Shown: positions 8,747 through 16,173 of the stretch, piece after piece | Layout: the number at the start of each line of letters is the position of its first letter | Position numbering within the stretch: the stretch's first letter is position 1 | NCBI RefSeq assembly: GCF_002355275.1 | Contig: NZ_CP023449.1 | Coordinates: 4,318,001 to 4,382,000, forward strand | From: Rhizorhabdus dicambivorans | GTDB lineage: Bacteria > Pseudomonadota > Alphaproteobacteria > Sphingomonadales > Sphingomonadaceae | Direction: 5' to 3' | DNA length: 64,000 nt | Notes under the pieces: model-generated | The model's database searches: none | What the model was told of the DNA's origin: nothing | The model's input: the letters and a program-made list of their open reading frames with translations, nothing else | Translations under genes and position numbers: made by a program

Positions 8747-9921
8747 GCGTGCGGATCATCATCGTCCTGCTGGCGCTGCCGCTGTTCCTGCTGCTGGTCG
8801 GGGTCAACAGCCTGCTGCTCTACCAGCAGGAGGTCGACGACATCGAACAGGGGCTGCGCGGCCAGGCGCTCGCCGCGGCGGTGACGGTGGCGGAGTTCGC
8901 CCGCGAGGCCCGCGATCCGCTGGCCGAGCTGGGCGAACCACGGCGGCTCGCGGCGCTGCGTTCGGCCGGCGCCAAGATACCGGGGCTCGATACGCTCTAC
9001 CTCGCCGCGCCCGACGGCCGCATCCTCAACCTGCTCGATAGACCCGCCATCGTCCGCTACAGCCTGAAGGCGCCCGACCACCCGGTCATCATCGGCAACT
9101 GGCACGACAATGAACGCGATCCGCTGATCGCCGCGCGCGCGCCGGCCGGCCGGGGCTATGTCGCGGTCGCCGATATCGACGCGCGGCCGCTCAACCGCCG
9201 CGCCTTCCACCTGAAGCGGCTGTCGATCGTGCTGGTCGCCGGATCGGCGGTCCTCGCGATCCTGCTCGGCCTCGTCGTGGCGGCGCGGGTGACGCGCGAG
9301 TTCCGGCGCACCCGGTCGATCATCGAGGCACGCGGCGGCGGCGCGGACCCGACCGCGCTGGGCATCCGCGAGGTGCGCGACCTCGCCGATGCGATCGGGC
9401 TGATCGACAAGAGCGTGTCGGACGATCTCGACCGGCTCGGTCGCGGCGGCAGCCCCGATCCGATGCTCGGCATCCGCGCGCTGCGCGAACGGCATTTCCC
9501 CGATCTGTCGGCCCGGTCCGGCGCCGCCATCCTGTCGATCCGCTCGCTGCCCAGGGCGAAACCCGGCGCCTTCCACGTCGCCCTTCCCTGCGACGGCGGC
9601 TGGCGCGTCGCGCTGGGCGAGGTCGGCGGCGAACCCGCCGCAGCGCTGGCCTCGGCGGTCGCGCTGCGCGATCATCTGCTGGATGGCCCGGCCGAGCATC
9701 TCGGGCAGCGGCTGGCCTTCGCCGCCGAGGCTTTCGGCGCCGAGCGGCTGGTCGAACGGTTCGTGGGGCCGGAGCGGGTCGCCCTCGCGCTGCGCGACGA
9801 TGCCGGCGCCGTCGCCGCCTATGCCGCGCACCACCCCGATCTCGACCCGGAAGCGCTGACCGCCGATCTGGCGATCCTCTATCCCGATGCCGGGATCATC
9901 GTCGCAACGGGGCCTGCCTGA
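8743..9921 (+). CDS. Membrane sensor with degenerate SpoIIE/PP2C domain (pseudo-phosphatase)
   Basis: A 392-residue protein: TM1 about 5-26, a short periplasmic domain 27-158, TM2 about 161-181, a HAMP-like linker to 235, then a C-terminal domain. Residues 283-312 (DGGWRVALGEVGGEPAAALA) line up with the GDVSGKGVPAAL core of PP2C-SpoIIE domains, and 345-365 (RVALALRDDAG, AYAAHHP) with its later DLRDGHVEYSDAGHEAP core. The metal-binding Asp residues are replaced or missing and the end is cut at the TDG position, so catalysis is unlikely. It may sequester the STAS protein or tune the active phosphatase. Last gene of the coupled operon; it ends before a repeat-filled spacer. Confidence 0.75.
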   Translation: MSVRIIIVLLALPLFLLLVGVNSLLLYQQEVDDIEQGLRGQALAAAVTVAEFAREARDPLAELGEPRRLAALRSAGAKIPGLDTLYLAAPDGRILNLLDRPAIVRYSLKAPDHPVIIGNWHDNERDPLIAARAPAGRGYVAVADIDARPLNRRAFHLKRLSIVLVAGSAVLAILLGLVVAARVTREFRRTRSIIEARGGGADPTALGIREVRDLADAIGLIDKSVSDDLDRLGRGGSPDPMLGIRALRERHFPDLSARSGAAILSIRSLPRAKPGAFHVALPCDGGWRVALGEVGGEPAAALASAVALRDHLLDGPAEHLGQRLAFAAEAFGAERLVERFVGPERVALALRDDAGAVAAYAAHHPDLDPEALTADLAILYPDAGIIVATGPA

Positions 9922-10012
9922 CGCCGTCGCCCCGGCGGAGGCCGGTGCCGTCATCGATCATCGGGCAACGCGGCCGCAAAAGCCTTCACCGGGCGCGGGC
10001 AAATCCTTCAGA

Positions 10013-10056
10013 GCGATTTCTAGGCAGATGGAAACATCTGCCGACTCGGAAATCGC
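10013..10056. repeat. Interrupted palindrome, copy 1 of a dispersed repeat
   Basis: GCGATTTC and GGCAGATG are mirrored by CATCTGCC and GAAATCGC, forming a two-part cruciform of about 44 bp. A near-identical copy is at 31886-31929, so this is a dispersed REP-like element. Confidence 0.8.
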
Positions 10057-10071
10057 GGTAAAACAACAGGG

Positions 10072-10113
10072 TAGAGCCGACGAGCCGATGCAATCGGATC
10101 GTGAAAGGCTCTA
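10072..10113. terminator. Hairpin at 3' end of STAS gene
   Basis: TAGAGCC (10072-10078) pairs with GGCTCTA (10107-10113), with an inner CCGAT-GCA-ATCGG hairpin at 10086-10098. The right arm includes the STAS stop codon. Similar palindromes ending in GGCTCTAG are frequent in alphaproteobacteria and recur here after tyrS. It may terminate transcription from both sides. Confidence 0.5.
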
Positions 10114-10443
10114 GCCGAGCTTCGCCAGTGCCGCGTCGACATCGGCCTCGATCGTGAAGATCTTCGAGAAGCCGCTGATGTCGAACACCTCGCGCACCGC
10201 CGGGGCGACGCCGGTTATCACCAGGCGGTTGCCCGCCGCCTTCGCCGCCTTGGCACCGATCAGCAGCACGCGCAGGCCCGCCGAGCTGACATAGGGAACG
10301 TCGGCGAGGCTCAGCACCACCGCCTTGTTCTCCTTCACCCGCGCCGGCAGCACCGCCTCCAGCGCGCCCGCGGTGGTGCTGTCCATGCGCCCGGCGGCCG
10401 AAATCACAAGGGCGCCGTCTCGGCTATTTTCGCTGATGTCCAT
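10111..10443 (-). CDS. STAS-domain anti-sigma factor antagonist (RsbV/SpoIIAA-like)
   Basis: A 110-residue single STAS domain. The hallmark loop VPYVSSAGLRVLL (49-61) carries the phosphorylatable serine (Ser54, or Ser53). The phosphorylated form would be ignored by the kinase and the dephosphorylated form would bind it. Start 10443 was chosen because the STAS fold begins there (MDISENSRDGALVIS); an upstream in-frame ATG at 10488 would add 15 residues with no homology and no better RBS. It is divergent from the RsbW-like kinase gene, with a 126-bp spacer. Its expected phosphatase is the PP2C protein at 3139-4773. No sigma factor is encoded next to it, so the downstream target is unknown. Confidence 0.9.
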   Translation of the reverse strand: MDISENSRDGALVISAAGRMDSTTAGALEAVLPARVKENKAVVLSLADVPYVSSAGLRVLLIGAKAAKAAGNRLVITGVAPAVREVFDISGFSKIFTIEADVDAALAKLG

Positions 10444-10569
10444 CTGGTCTAGAATCCGTTCCGGCCCGCCTGTTCGGCGTCGCTGCATATCAGGAGTGGA
10501 TGTCCATTTTCCACACGATTATCGTCGCGGCGGGGACGGCCGGCACGATGCGGTGCGGGGCGATGATGC

Positions 10570-10968
10570 ATGGCCGCTGAATTCACGCGCGCGCTGCGGG
10601 CGGATAGCGCCGCCCTGCCTGGGCTGATCGAGGCGATCGAGGGCTGGCTCGAGGCGCAGGGCGTGCCGATCGGCGAGGTCGCCCGGCTGATGATCGCCTT
10701 TGACGAGCTGCTCAGCAACATCGCCCATCATGGCGGGGGGACGATCGAGCTGGCCATCACGGTCGACGCCGGCACGCTGACCGCGCGGATCGCCGATGAC
10801 GGCCCCCGCTTCGATCCGCTCGCCCTGCCCGCGCCCGACACCAGCCTCGACATCGACGACCGCCCGGTCGGCGGCCTCGGCATCCATCTCGTCCGCGAGA
10901 TGATGGACGAAGTCCGCTACGTATATGACCAGGGGCGCAACGAACTGACATTTCGCAAGACTTTTTAA
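10570..10968 (+). CDS. RsbW-like HATPase serine kinase / anti-sigma factor
   Basis: A 132-residue GHKL ATPase of the HATPase_c_2 type. The N-box is DELLSNIAHHG (45-55; Glu46, Asn50), the G1 box is DDGPRFDP (76-83) and the G2 box is GGLGIHL (101-107). It should phosphorylate the STAS protein and bind either it or its target. The start overlaps the end of a possible 26-codon leader frame (10500-10580) that begins after CAGGAG. It is followed after 42 bp by the SET-domain gene on the same strand, so read-through is likely. The partner protein it represses is not in the window; it could be a sigma factor or an enzyme. Confidence 0.9.
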   Translation: MAAEFTRALRADSAALPGLIEAIEGWLEAQGVPIGEVARLMIAFDELLSNIAHHGGGTIELAITVDAGTLTARIADDGPRFDPLALPAPDTSLDIDDRPVGGLGIHLVREMMDEVRYVYDQGRNELTFRKTF

Positions 10969-11010
10969 GGCTTTCGCGCTAGTCTCGCGCCCTTGCGAAA
11001 GGTGGGACAG

Positions 11011-11475
11011 ATGACATCTGCGCCGGAGTGGGCAACGGCACGGACTCAGGATGACGAAGCGCTGGAGGTGCTCCGCCTGGACGAGCGGCGCGGCCTTGGC
11101 GTGCGTGCGCTGCGCGGCTTCGCGGCCGGCGAGACGATGCACCGCTTCGCCGGCGTGGTGGGCGAGGCCATCTGCCAGCACAGCCTGCAGATCGATGCGC
11201 TGCGCCACATCAGCGGCACCCGCTATATCGGCTATCTCAGCCATGGCTGCGAACCCAATGCCCGGCTCGACATGGCGGGCTTCACCCTGGTCGCGTTGCG
11301 CGCCATCGCGGCGGGCGAGGTGGTGACGATCGACTATGCCGAGACCGAGGACCGGCTGCACCGCCAGTTCGCCTGTGGCTGCGGCGCCGCCGCCTGCCGC
11401 GGCTGGATCCATGGCCGCAGCGAGGGGCCGAATGCCGAGGGGCAGGCCTGGCTCGAGAACCATGCCGCCGGCTGA
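11011..11475 (+). CDS. SET-domain protein (putative lysine methyltransferase)
   Basis: A 154-residue minimal SET domain. RRGLGVRALRGFAAGE (26-41) is the N-terminal SET strand pair, YLSHGCEPNA (75-84) the substitute for the NHSCxPN motif, VVTIDYAETE (104-113) the ELTFDY-like motif, and ACGCGAAACRGWI (121-133) a post-SET zinc motif with Cys122, Cys124 and Cys129. It should use SAM to methylate a lysine; the substrate is unknown. The start at 11011 has GAAAGGTGGGACAG upstream. Its stop lies 14 bp inside the decarboxylase gene, so the two are coupled. Bacterial SET proteins of this type are rare and usually unstudied. Confidence 0.85.
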   Translation: MTSAPEWATARTQDDEALEVLRLDERRGLGVRALRGFAAGETMHRFAGVVGEAICQHSLQIDALRHISGTRYIGYLSHGCEPNARLDMAGFTLVALRAIAAGEVVTIDYAETEDRLHRQFACGCGAAACRGWIHGRSEGPNAEGQAWLENHAAG

Positions 11476-12658
11476 ATGGTGGTCGCGCGAGGATCTGCAT
11501 CGCGCATCCGACGGCCGGCTGATCTTCGCCGGGGCCGATGTCGCCGCGCTCGCGGCGGAGCAGGGCCGGCCGCTCTTCCTCTATAACGGCGCCCGCATCG
11601 TGGCGAATGCCGCGCGGCTCCGCGCGGCGCTTGCCGGGTCGGGCTGCGATCACCGCCTCTATTATGCGATGAAGTGCAACCGCTTCCCGCCGCTGCTCCA
11701 GCTGCTGGCGGCGGAAGGTGTCGGGGTCGACATCTGCTCGCCCGATGAGATGGACCTGGCCCTGGCCTGCGGATTCGCCGCGCGCGACATCAGCTTCACC
11801 GGCACCGCCGTTTCGCCGCGCGATCTCGATCGGCTGCTCGCCGAGCCCGATCTCCACATCAACTGCGATTCGCTCGCCCAGATCCGCATGATCGGTGAGC
11901 GGACGCCGGGCCGGACGATCGGCATCCGCGTCAATCCCGGCCTCGGCACCGGCTATGGCGACAGCGCCCGGCTGACCTATGCCGGCGAACGCACCACCAA
12001 ATTCGGCATCTACCGCGAACAATGGCGGGAGGCGCTCGACCTCGCCGCGCGACACGGCCTCACCGTCTCGACGATCCATTTCCATGTCGGCTGCGGCTAT
12101 CTGTCCCAGCAACTCGACGCCTGGGAGGCGGCGGTCGGCGGCGCGGCGGCGTTTCTCGACGACCTGCCGGCGGCGACCACGGTCAATATCGGCGGCGGCC
12201 TGGGCCTTCCCCACCGCGCCGGCGACGCACCGCTCGATCTCGACCGCTGGTCGGCGATCATCGGGCGCCATTTCGGCGGCCGGGGCCTGACCGTCGCGGC
12301 AGAGCCCGGCGACTATCTGGTCAAGGATGCCGGGCTGCTGCTGCTCTCGGTCGTCTGGGTGGAGCGCAAGCGCGACACATTGTTCGTCGCGGTCGACGGC
12401 GGCTTCAACCTCCACCCCGAGCCCGCCCATTACGACCTGCCCTGCGAGCCGGTCGCCTGCACTCTGCGCGCCGGCGCGGGGCGGAAGGTAACGGTCGCCG
12501 GCAACATCAACGAGGCGCTCGACCTCTGGGCCGAGGACCATGCCATGCCGCCGCTCGTCGAGGGTGACCATATCGCGCTGATCAACGCCGGCGGCTACGG
12601 CTCGGCGATGAGTTCCAACCATTGCATGCGCGGCGATTTCGCGGAGATGCTGTTGTAA
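11462..12658 (+). CDS. PLP-dependent decarboxylase of the diaminopimelate/ornithine family
   Basis: A 398-residue fold-type III enzyme. The PLP lysine is Lys71 in YYAMKCN, the phosphate-binding glycines are in NIGGGLGLPH (242-251), FHVGCG is at 207-212 and EPGDYLVKDAG at 281-291. The usual substrate-site motif CES-x-D is replaced by GNINEALD (347-354) and the final GGYGSAMSSN motif is present. So it is a LysA-like enzyme with altered substrate choice; lysine synthesis is only one option, and PvsE/BtrK-like roles on carrier-bound or citryl substrates are others. The ATG at 11462 overlaps the SET gene. A spacer with palindromic repeats follows. Confidence 0.85.
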   Translation: MPPAEWWSREDLHRASDGRLIFAGADVAALAAEQGRPLFLYNGARIVANAARLRAALAGSGCDHRLYYAMKCNRFPPLLQLLAAEGVGVDICSPDEMDLALACGFAARDISFTGTAVSPRDLDRLLAEPDLHINCDSLAQIRMIGERTPGRTIGIRVNPGLGTGYGDSARLTYAGERTTKFGIYREQWREALDLAARHGLTVSTIHFHVGCGYLSQQLDAWEAAVGGAAAFLDDLPAATTVNIGGGLGLPHRAGDAPLDLDRWSAIIGRHFGGRGLTVAAEPGDYLVKDAGLLLLSVVWVERKRDTLFVAVDGGFNLHPEPAHYDLPCEPVACTLRAGAGRKVTVAGNINEALDLWAEDHAMPPLVEGDHIALINAGGYGSAMSSNHCMRGDFAEMLL

Positions 12659-12665
12659 GCCCGTC

Positions 12666-12752
12666 ATGCTGAACTTGATTCAGCATCCATTGCCGCTACG
12701 CCGAGGCTCGACCCGGGAGGTTGCGTATCTGGATCCTGACCTCCGTCAGGAT
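12666..12752. repeat. Pair of palindromic extragenic repeats
   Basis: Two hairpins lie between convergent genes: ATGCTGAA/TTCAGCAT (12666-12686) and ATCCTGAC/GTCAGGAT (12733-12752). They belong to the GTCATxCTGA type of alphaproteobacterial REP sequences and probably end transcription from both sides. Confidence 0.65.
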
Positions 12753-12765
12753 GACGAAGCCGGGA

Positions 12766-14994
12766 TCAAGCCCCCGCCTGCGCCTCGATGAACCGCGCCT
12801 CGACCTGCGCCGCGCTGACCGGCTCGGCCAGCAGGAAACCCTGCAGCACGTCGCAGCCGATGCTGGTCAGATAGAGGCGCTGCTGCTCGCTCTCGACCCC
12901 TTCGGCGGTGGTCTCCAGCCCGCTGACGCGCGCGAGGTCGACGATCGCCTGGATCACCGGGCTGCCGGGGCGGCCGGGCTCGATCGTCGAAACGAAGCTC
13001 TGGTCGATCTTGACCCGGTCGACCTCGAAGCCCGCGAGATGCTTGAACGAGGAATAGCCCGTGCCGAAATCGTCGAGCGCGATCCGCACGCCGACGTCGC
13101 GCAGCCAGCCGAGATTGCGGCGGCACTTCTCGCTGCTGTCGAGGAAGCTCGTCTCGGTGATCTCCAGTTCCAGGCGGCTGGGCGCCAGCCTTGTGCGCTT
13201 GAGGATCGAGAAGACGCGCTCGGCCAGGGTCGCGTTGCGAAGCTGCACCGCCGACAGGTTCACCGAAATGGTCCCCGCCGGCCAGCGCGCCGCCGCGAGG
13301 CAGGCCTGTTCCAGCACCCATTCGTTGAGCGTCTCGATCAGCCCGCATTCCTCGGCGATCGGGATGAACTGGTTGGGCAGCATCGCTCCGCGCCGGGCGT
13401 TCTGCCAGCGGATCAGCGCCTCGGCGCCGATCAGCGCGCCCGATCGCGCCTCGAAACAGGGCTGGTAGACGATGTCGAGCCCGTCGCCCGTCCTCATCGC
13501 CTCGCGCAGCTCGGCTTCGATCTCGTTGCGCTCCCTGATCCGCTCGCCCATCGCCGCGGTGTAGAAGGCGTGGCGACGGCGGCCGCCGCGCTTCGCCTCG
13601 TACAGCGCGATATCGGCCTTGCGGACAAGCTCGACCGGATCGCCGGCGTCGCGCGGCGCGACGGCGATGCCGATGCTCGCGCCGACCAGCACTTCGCCGT
13701 CGCCAAGATCGATCGGCTTCGCCAGCGCGCGGTGGATGGCCTGGGCGAGCCTTTCCGCCGACTTCGCGGCATCGTCGGCGAAATGGATGATCGCGAACTC
13801 GTCGCCGCCCAGCCGCGCCACCACATCGTCGGGCGCCAGCCCCGACAATATGCCGGAAAGCGCACGGATCAGCTGGTCCCCGGTCGGATGACCGAGATGG
13901 TCGTTGACGTTCTTGAAATGGTCGAGATCGATGTAGAGCAGCGCCAGCGGCCGTCCGCTCTGGCGCATCTGGTCCAGCGCCGCCGCCAGCCGGCGGTCGA
14001 ACTGGGCACGGTTGGCAAGGCTGGTCAGCGGATCATGGTCGGCAAGATGCTGGGCATGTGATTTGGCGGCGCTGAGTTGCAGGGTGCTGTTGCTGATACG
14101 GCCGAGCAGCCATGCGACGATCCCGAACACCACCAGCAGCGAGGCGACCAGCGCCGGCGCCACCTGGCCGAGCATCGCGCTGCCCGGCCGATAGGGATCC
14201 CAGGCGAAATAGCCGAGCAGCGTGCCGCCGCGGGTGCGCAGCGCCACCCGGCTCAGCCGCCCGTCCCTCGGCGGCTCGGCGGTGAAATGGCCATCGCCGA
14301 GCTGATAGCGTCGGGCGAGATCGGCGATGAAGCTGCCGTCCAGATAGCGGATGCTGACATGGACATATTCGCTGCCGGGGACCTGCGGCCGCTCTCCTGT
14401 GTCGGAGACGATCGGCTTGGCGCTGATGATCGCCGGATGGCCGTTGACGATGCCCAGGTCGATCGCCCCGGGCGTCAGCACCGCGCTGGCGCGCTGGACA
14501 GGGGTCCCCTGGCGCATCCGCATCCGCAATTCGGTCAGCAGCGGCTGCGCCACCGTCCGGGCGATCCGCGCGGTTCCCGCGATATCGTCACGCTGGCCCT
14601 CGCGCATCGCATAGATCAGACGGTCGCGCGGATCGACGATCAGGATCGCGTCATGGCCGTAATAGGTGTGGAACCAGATGCCGAGATTGTCGTCGAGCCA
14701 GCGCGGATTGATCGGCCGGCGCCGCAGTTCGTCGACACTGTCGTCCCAGACGGTGGCGGCCTCCTGGTCGTGCGCGATCGATCGGAAATTCTGCTCCAGC
14801 ACGGTCGCGATCAGCTTCTGCTGGCGCACGATCGACAGTTCGTCGGCCTTGCGCGCCGCAATCCAGACGAAGGCGGCCAGCAGCCCCGCCATCAGCAGCA
14901 CGATGAGCAGCGACCGGACGATGATCTGGGAAACGAACGCTTCGCGCGCGAAGGCGATGGGGCCGCTACGGCGCAGGATGCGCTCGATCAGCAC
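12766..14994 (-). CDS. CHASE4-like periplasmic sensor with GGDEF and EAL domains
   Basis: A 742-residue membrane protein for cyclic-di-GMP turnover. TM1 is at about 22-46, a CHASE4-like periplasmic domain at 50-275 (VWDDSVDEL is typical) and TM2 at about 279-298. The GGDEF domain at 310-475 has an intact GGDEF at 396-400. The EAL domain at 487-735 keeps EAL (525-527), NLS, DDFGTGYS (641-648) and AEGVE. The RxxD inhibitory site before GGDEF is not present (LAPD instead), so product inhibition is unlikely. Both catalytic sets look complete, so the net activity is not predictable. The start codon is GTG at 14994 with no strong RBS; an internal start is possible. Its 3' end is convergent with the decarboxylase gene. 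Confidence 0.9.
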   Translation of the reverse strand: MLIERILRRSGPIAFAREAFVSQIIVRSLLIVLLMAGLLAAFVWIAARKADELSIVRQQKLIATVLEQNFRSIAHDQEAATVWDDSVDELRRRPINPRWLDDNLGIWFHTYYGHDAILIVDPRDRLIYAMREGQRDDIAGTARIARTVAQPLLTELRMRMRQGTPVQRASAVLTPGAIDLGIVNGHPAIISAKPIVSDTGERPQVPGSEYVHVSIRYLDGSFIADLARRYQLGDGHFTAEPPRDGRLSRVALRTRGGTLLGYFAWDPYRPGSAMLGQVAPALVASLLVVFGIVAWLLGRISNSTLQLSAAKSHAQHLADHDPLTSLANRAQFDRRLAAALDQMRQSGRPLALLYIDLDHFKNVNDHLGHPTGDQLIRALSGILSGLAPDDVVARLGGDEFAIIHFADDAAKSAERLAQAIHRALAKPIDLGDGEVLVGASIGIAVAPRDAGDPVELVRKADIALYEAKRGGRRRHAFYTAAMGERIRERNEIEAELREAMRTGDGLDIVYQPCFEARSGALIGAEALIRWQNARRGAMLPNQFIPIAEECGLIETLNEWVLEQACLAAARWPAGTISVNLSAVQLRNATLAERVFSILKRTRLAPSRLELEITETSFLDSSEKCRRNLGWLRDVGVRIALDDFGTGYSSFKHLAGFEVDRVKIDQSFVSTIEPGRPGSPVIQAIVDLARVSGLETTAEGVESEQQRLYLTSIGCDVLQGFLLAEPVSAAQVEARFIEAQAGA

Positions 14995-15070
14995 GTTGAC
15001 GACTCGCTACGCAGCACCATACCGAATCTTCGGCCCCCCTCGCTCCCGTGTAGCGCGAAAGCAGGCGCTA

Positions 15071-15091
15071 GGCCAATCGTCAGGATTGGCC
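15071..15091 (-). terminator. Hairpin at end of hydrolase operon
   Basis: GGCCAATC pairs with GATTGGCC across a five-base loop and overlaps the stop codon of the 57-residue gene. No T tract is seen, so termination is uncertain. Confidence 0.4.
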
Positions 15092-15253
15092 CCGCAGCGC
15101 CTCGTCGATCGCCTGCGCCTCGCGCTCGAACATGGCGGCCATCGCCACCAGCCGATCGCGTTCTCCCTCGTCGGGGGCGTTGTGGGCCAGAAGGCGGGCC
15201 TTGGCGGCTTCGCGCCGCAGCCGGGCCGCGGAACCATGGGTGGAACCGGCCAT
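15080..15253 (-). CDS. Small helical protein downstream of dienelactone hydrolase
   Basis: A 57-residue frame starts 5 bp past the stop of the hydrolase gene on the same strand and ends in the hairpin at 15071-15091. The sequence (AARLRREAAKARLLA ... AMFEREAQAIDEAL) is one or two charged amphipathic helices with no cysteine and no membrane segment. Position, length and codon pattern support a real gene. It is not recognised; similar short helical proteins often follow metabolic genes in sphingomonads. No function can be assigned. Confidence 0.6.
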   Translation of the reverse strand: MAGSTHGSAARLRREAAKARLLAHNAPDEGERDRLVAMAAMFEREAQAIDEALRGQS

Positions 15254-15258
15254 CGCGC

Positions 15259-15987
15259 TCAGCCGGCCTTGCCGAAGATTTCGTCGAAGAAGGCCAGCAT
15301 CTCCGCCCAGCTGCGCCGATCCGCGACCGCGTCGTAGCGGACGAAATCGGGCATCCCCATCGCATCCGCCTCGGGATTGGTGAAGCTGTGGACGACACCG
15401 CCATAGAGTTTCATCTGCCAGTCGACCTTGCCGGCCCGCATCTCCGCCTCGAAGGCGGCGCGCTGCTCGGGCGGGATGCCGGGGTCGTCGGCGCCGATCA
15501 GCACGAGCACCCTGCCCTTGATGTTGGCGGCGTCCTGTGGCCGGCTGGTCTTGAGCCCGCTGTGGAAGCCGACCACGCCGGCGATCGGATGGCCGCCGCG
15601 CGCCAGTTCCAGCGACATGGTGCCGCCGAAGCAGAAGCCGATCGACGCGATCCGCGCCGGATCGGCCTCGGGCCGGGCGAGCAGCGCGTCGAGCCCGCCC
15701 TTGGCGCGTGCTCGGATCCGCTCGGGCGCCTCGAACAGCGCTCCCAGTTCCGCCATCATCTCGTCACGGTCGGTCTTGATCCGCCCTTCGCCATGCAGGT
15801 CGCAGGCCAGCGCCACATAGCCAAGCTCGGCCAGCTTGCGCGCCTTGTTCTTGGCATGGTCGCCAAGGCCGAAAGCTTCGGGAAAGACCAGCACGCCGGG
15901 GCGCGCGCCGGAACGGCCCTCGTCGACATAGAGATGACTCTCCATGGCGAGGCCATCGGCTTCATAGCTTATAATTTCGCTGCGCAT
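15259..15987 (-). CDS. Dienelactone hydrolase family protein
   Basis: A 242-residue alpha/beta hydrolase. The nucleophile is Cys119 in GFCFGG, with Asp167 or Asp168 in GADDPGIP and His200 in GGVVHSF; Glu37 in FPEAFG matches the residue that gates the cysteine in dienelactone hydrolases. The family hydrolyses dienelactones in chlorocatechol breakdown, but many members act on other esters or lactones. No ring-cleavage genes are adjacent, so the substrate is open. It is soluble and cytosolic, starts at 15987 and is followed directly by a 57-residue gene, with which it probably forms an operon. Confidence 0.9.
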   Translation of the reverse strand: MRSEIISYEADGLAMESHLYVDEGRSGARPGVLVFPEAFGLGDHAKNKARKLAELGYVALACDLHGEGRIKTDRDEMMAELGALFEAPERIRARAKGGLDALLARPEADPARIASIGFCFGGTMSLELARGGHPIAGVVGFHSGLKTSRPQDAANIKGRVLVLIGADDPGIPPEQRAAFEAEMRAGKVDWQMKLYGGVVHSFTNPEADAMGMPDFVRYDAVADRRSWAEMLAFFDEIFGKAG

Positions 15988-16096
15988 GATTCTCCCCTAG
16001 CGCCAGCCCCACCCCTAGCGTCTGTTAAGCATGTCACAGGCATCAGACAATCGCTGCTTTTCCTCCATTCCGGACCATCCGGGAACGGCGAAAAGG

Positions 16097-16134
16097 ATGG
16101 CAGCCGCCGGCCAGGCCTGGCCGGCGGCTGCCAT
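16097..16134 (-). terminator. 38-bp perfect palindrome ending the phytase operon
   Basis: ATGGCAGCCGCCGGCCAGG is followed at once by its exact reverse complement. On the minus strand it lies 40 bp past the phytase stop and is followed by CCTTTT, so it is the likely intrinsic terminator. Confidence 0.75.
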
Positions 16135-16173
16135 GGAGTATCGGAAATCGAAGTTGGGAAAAGCTGGGGAGGT

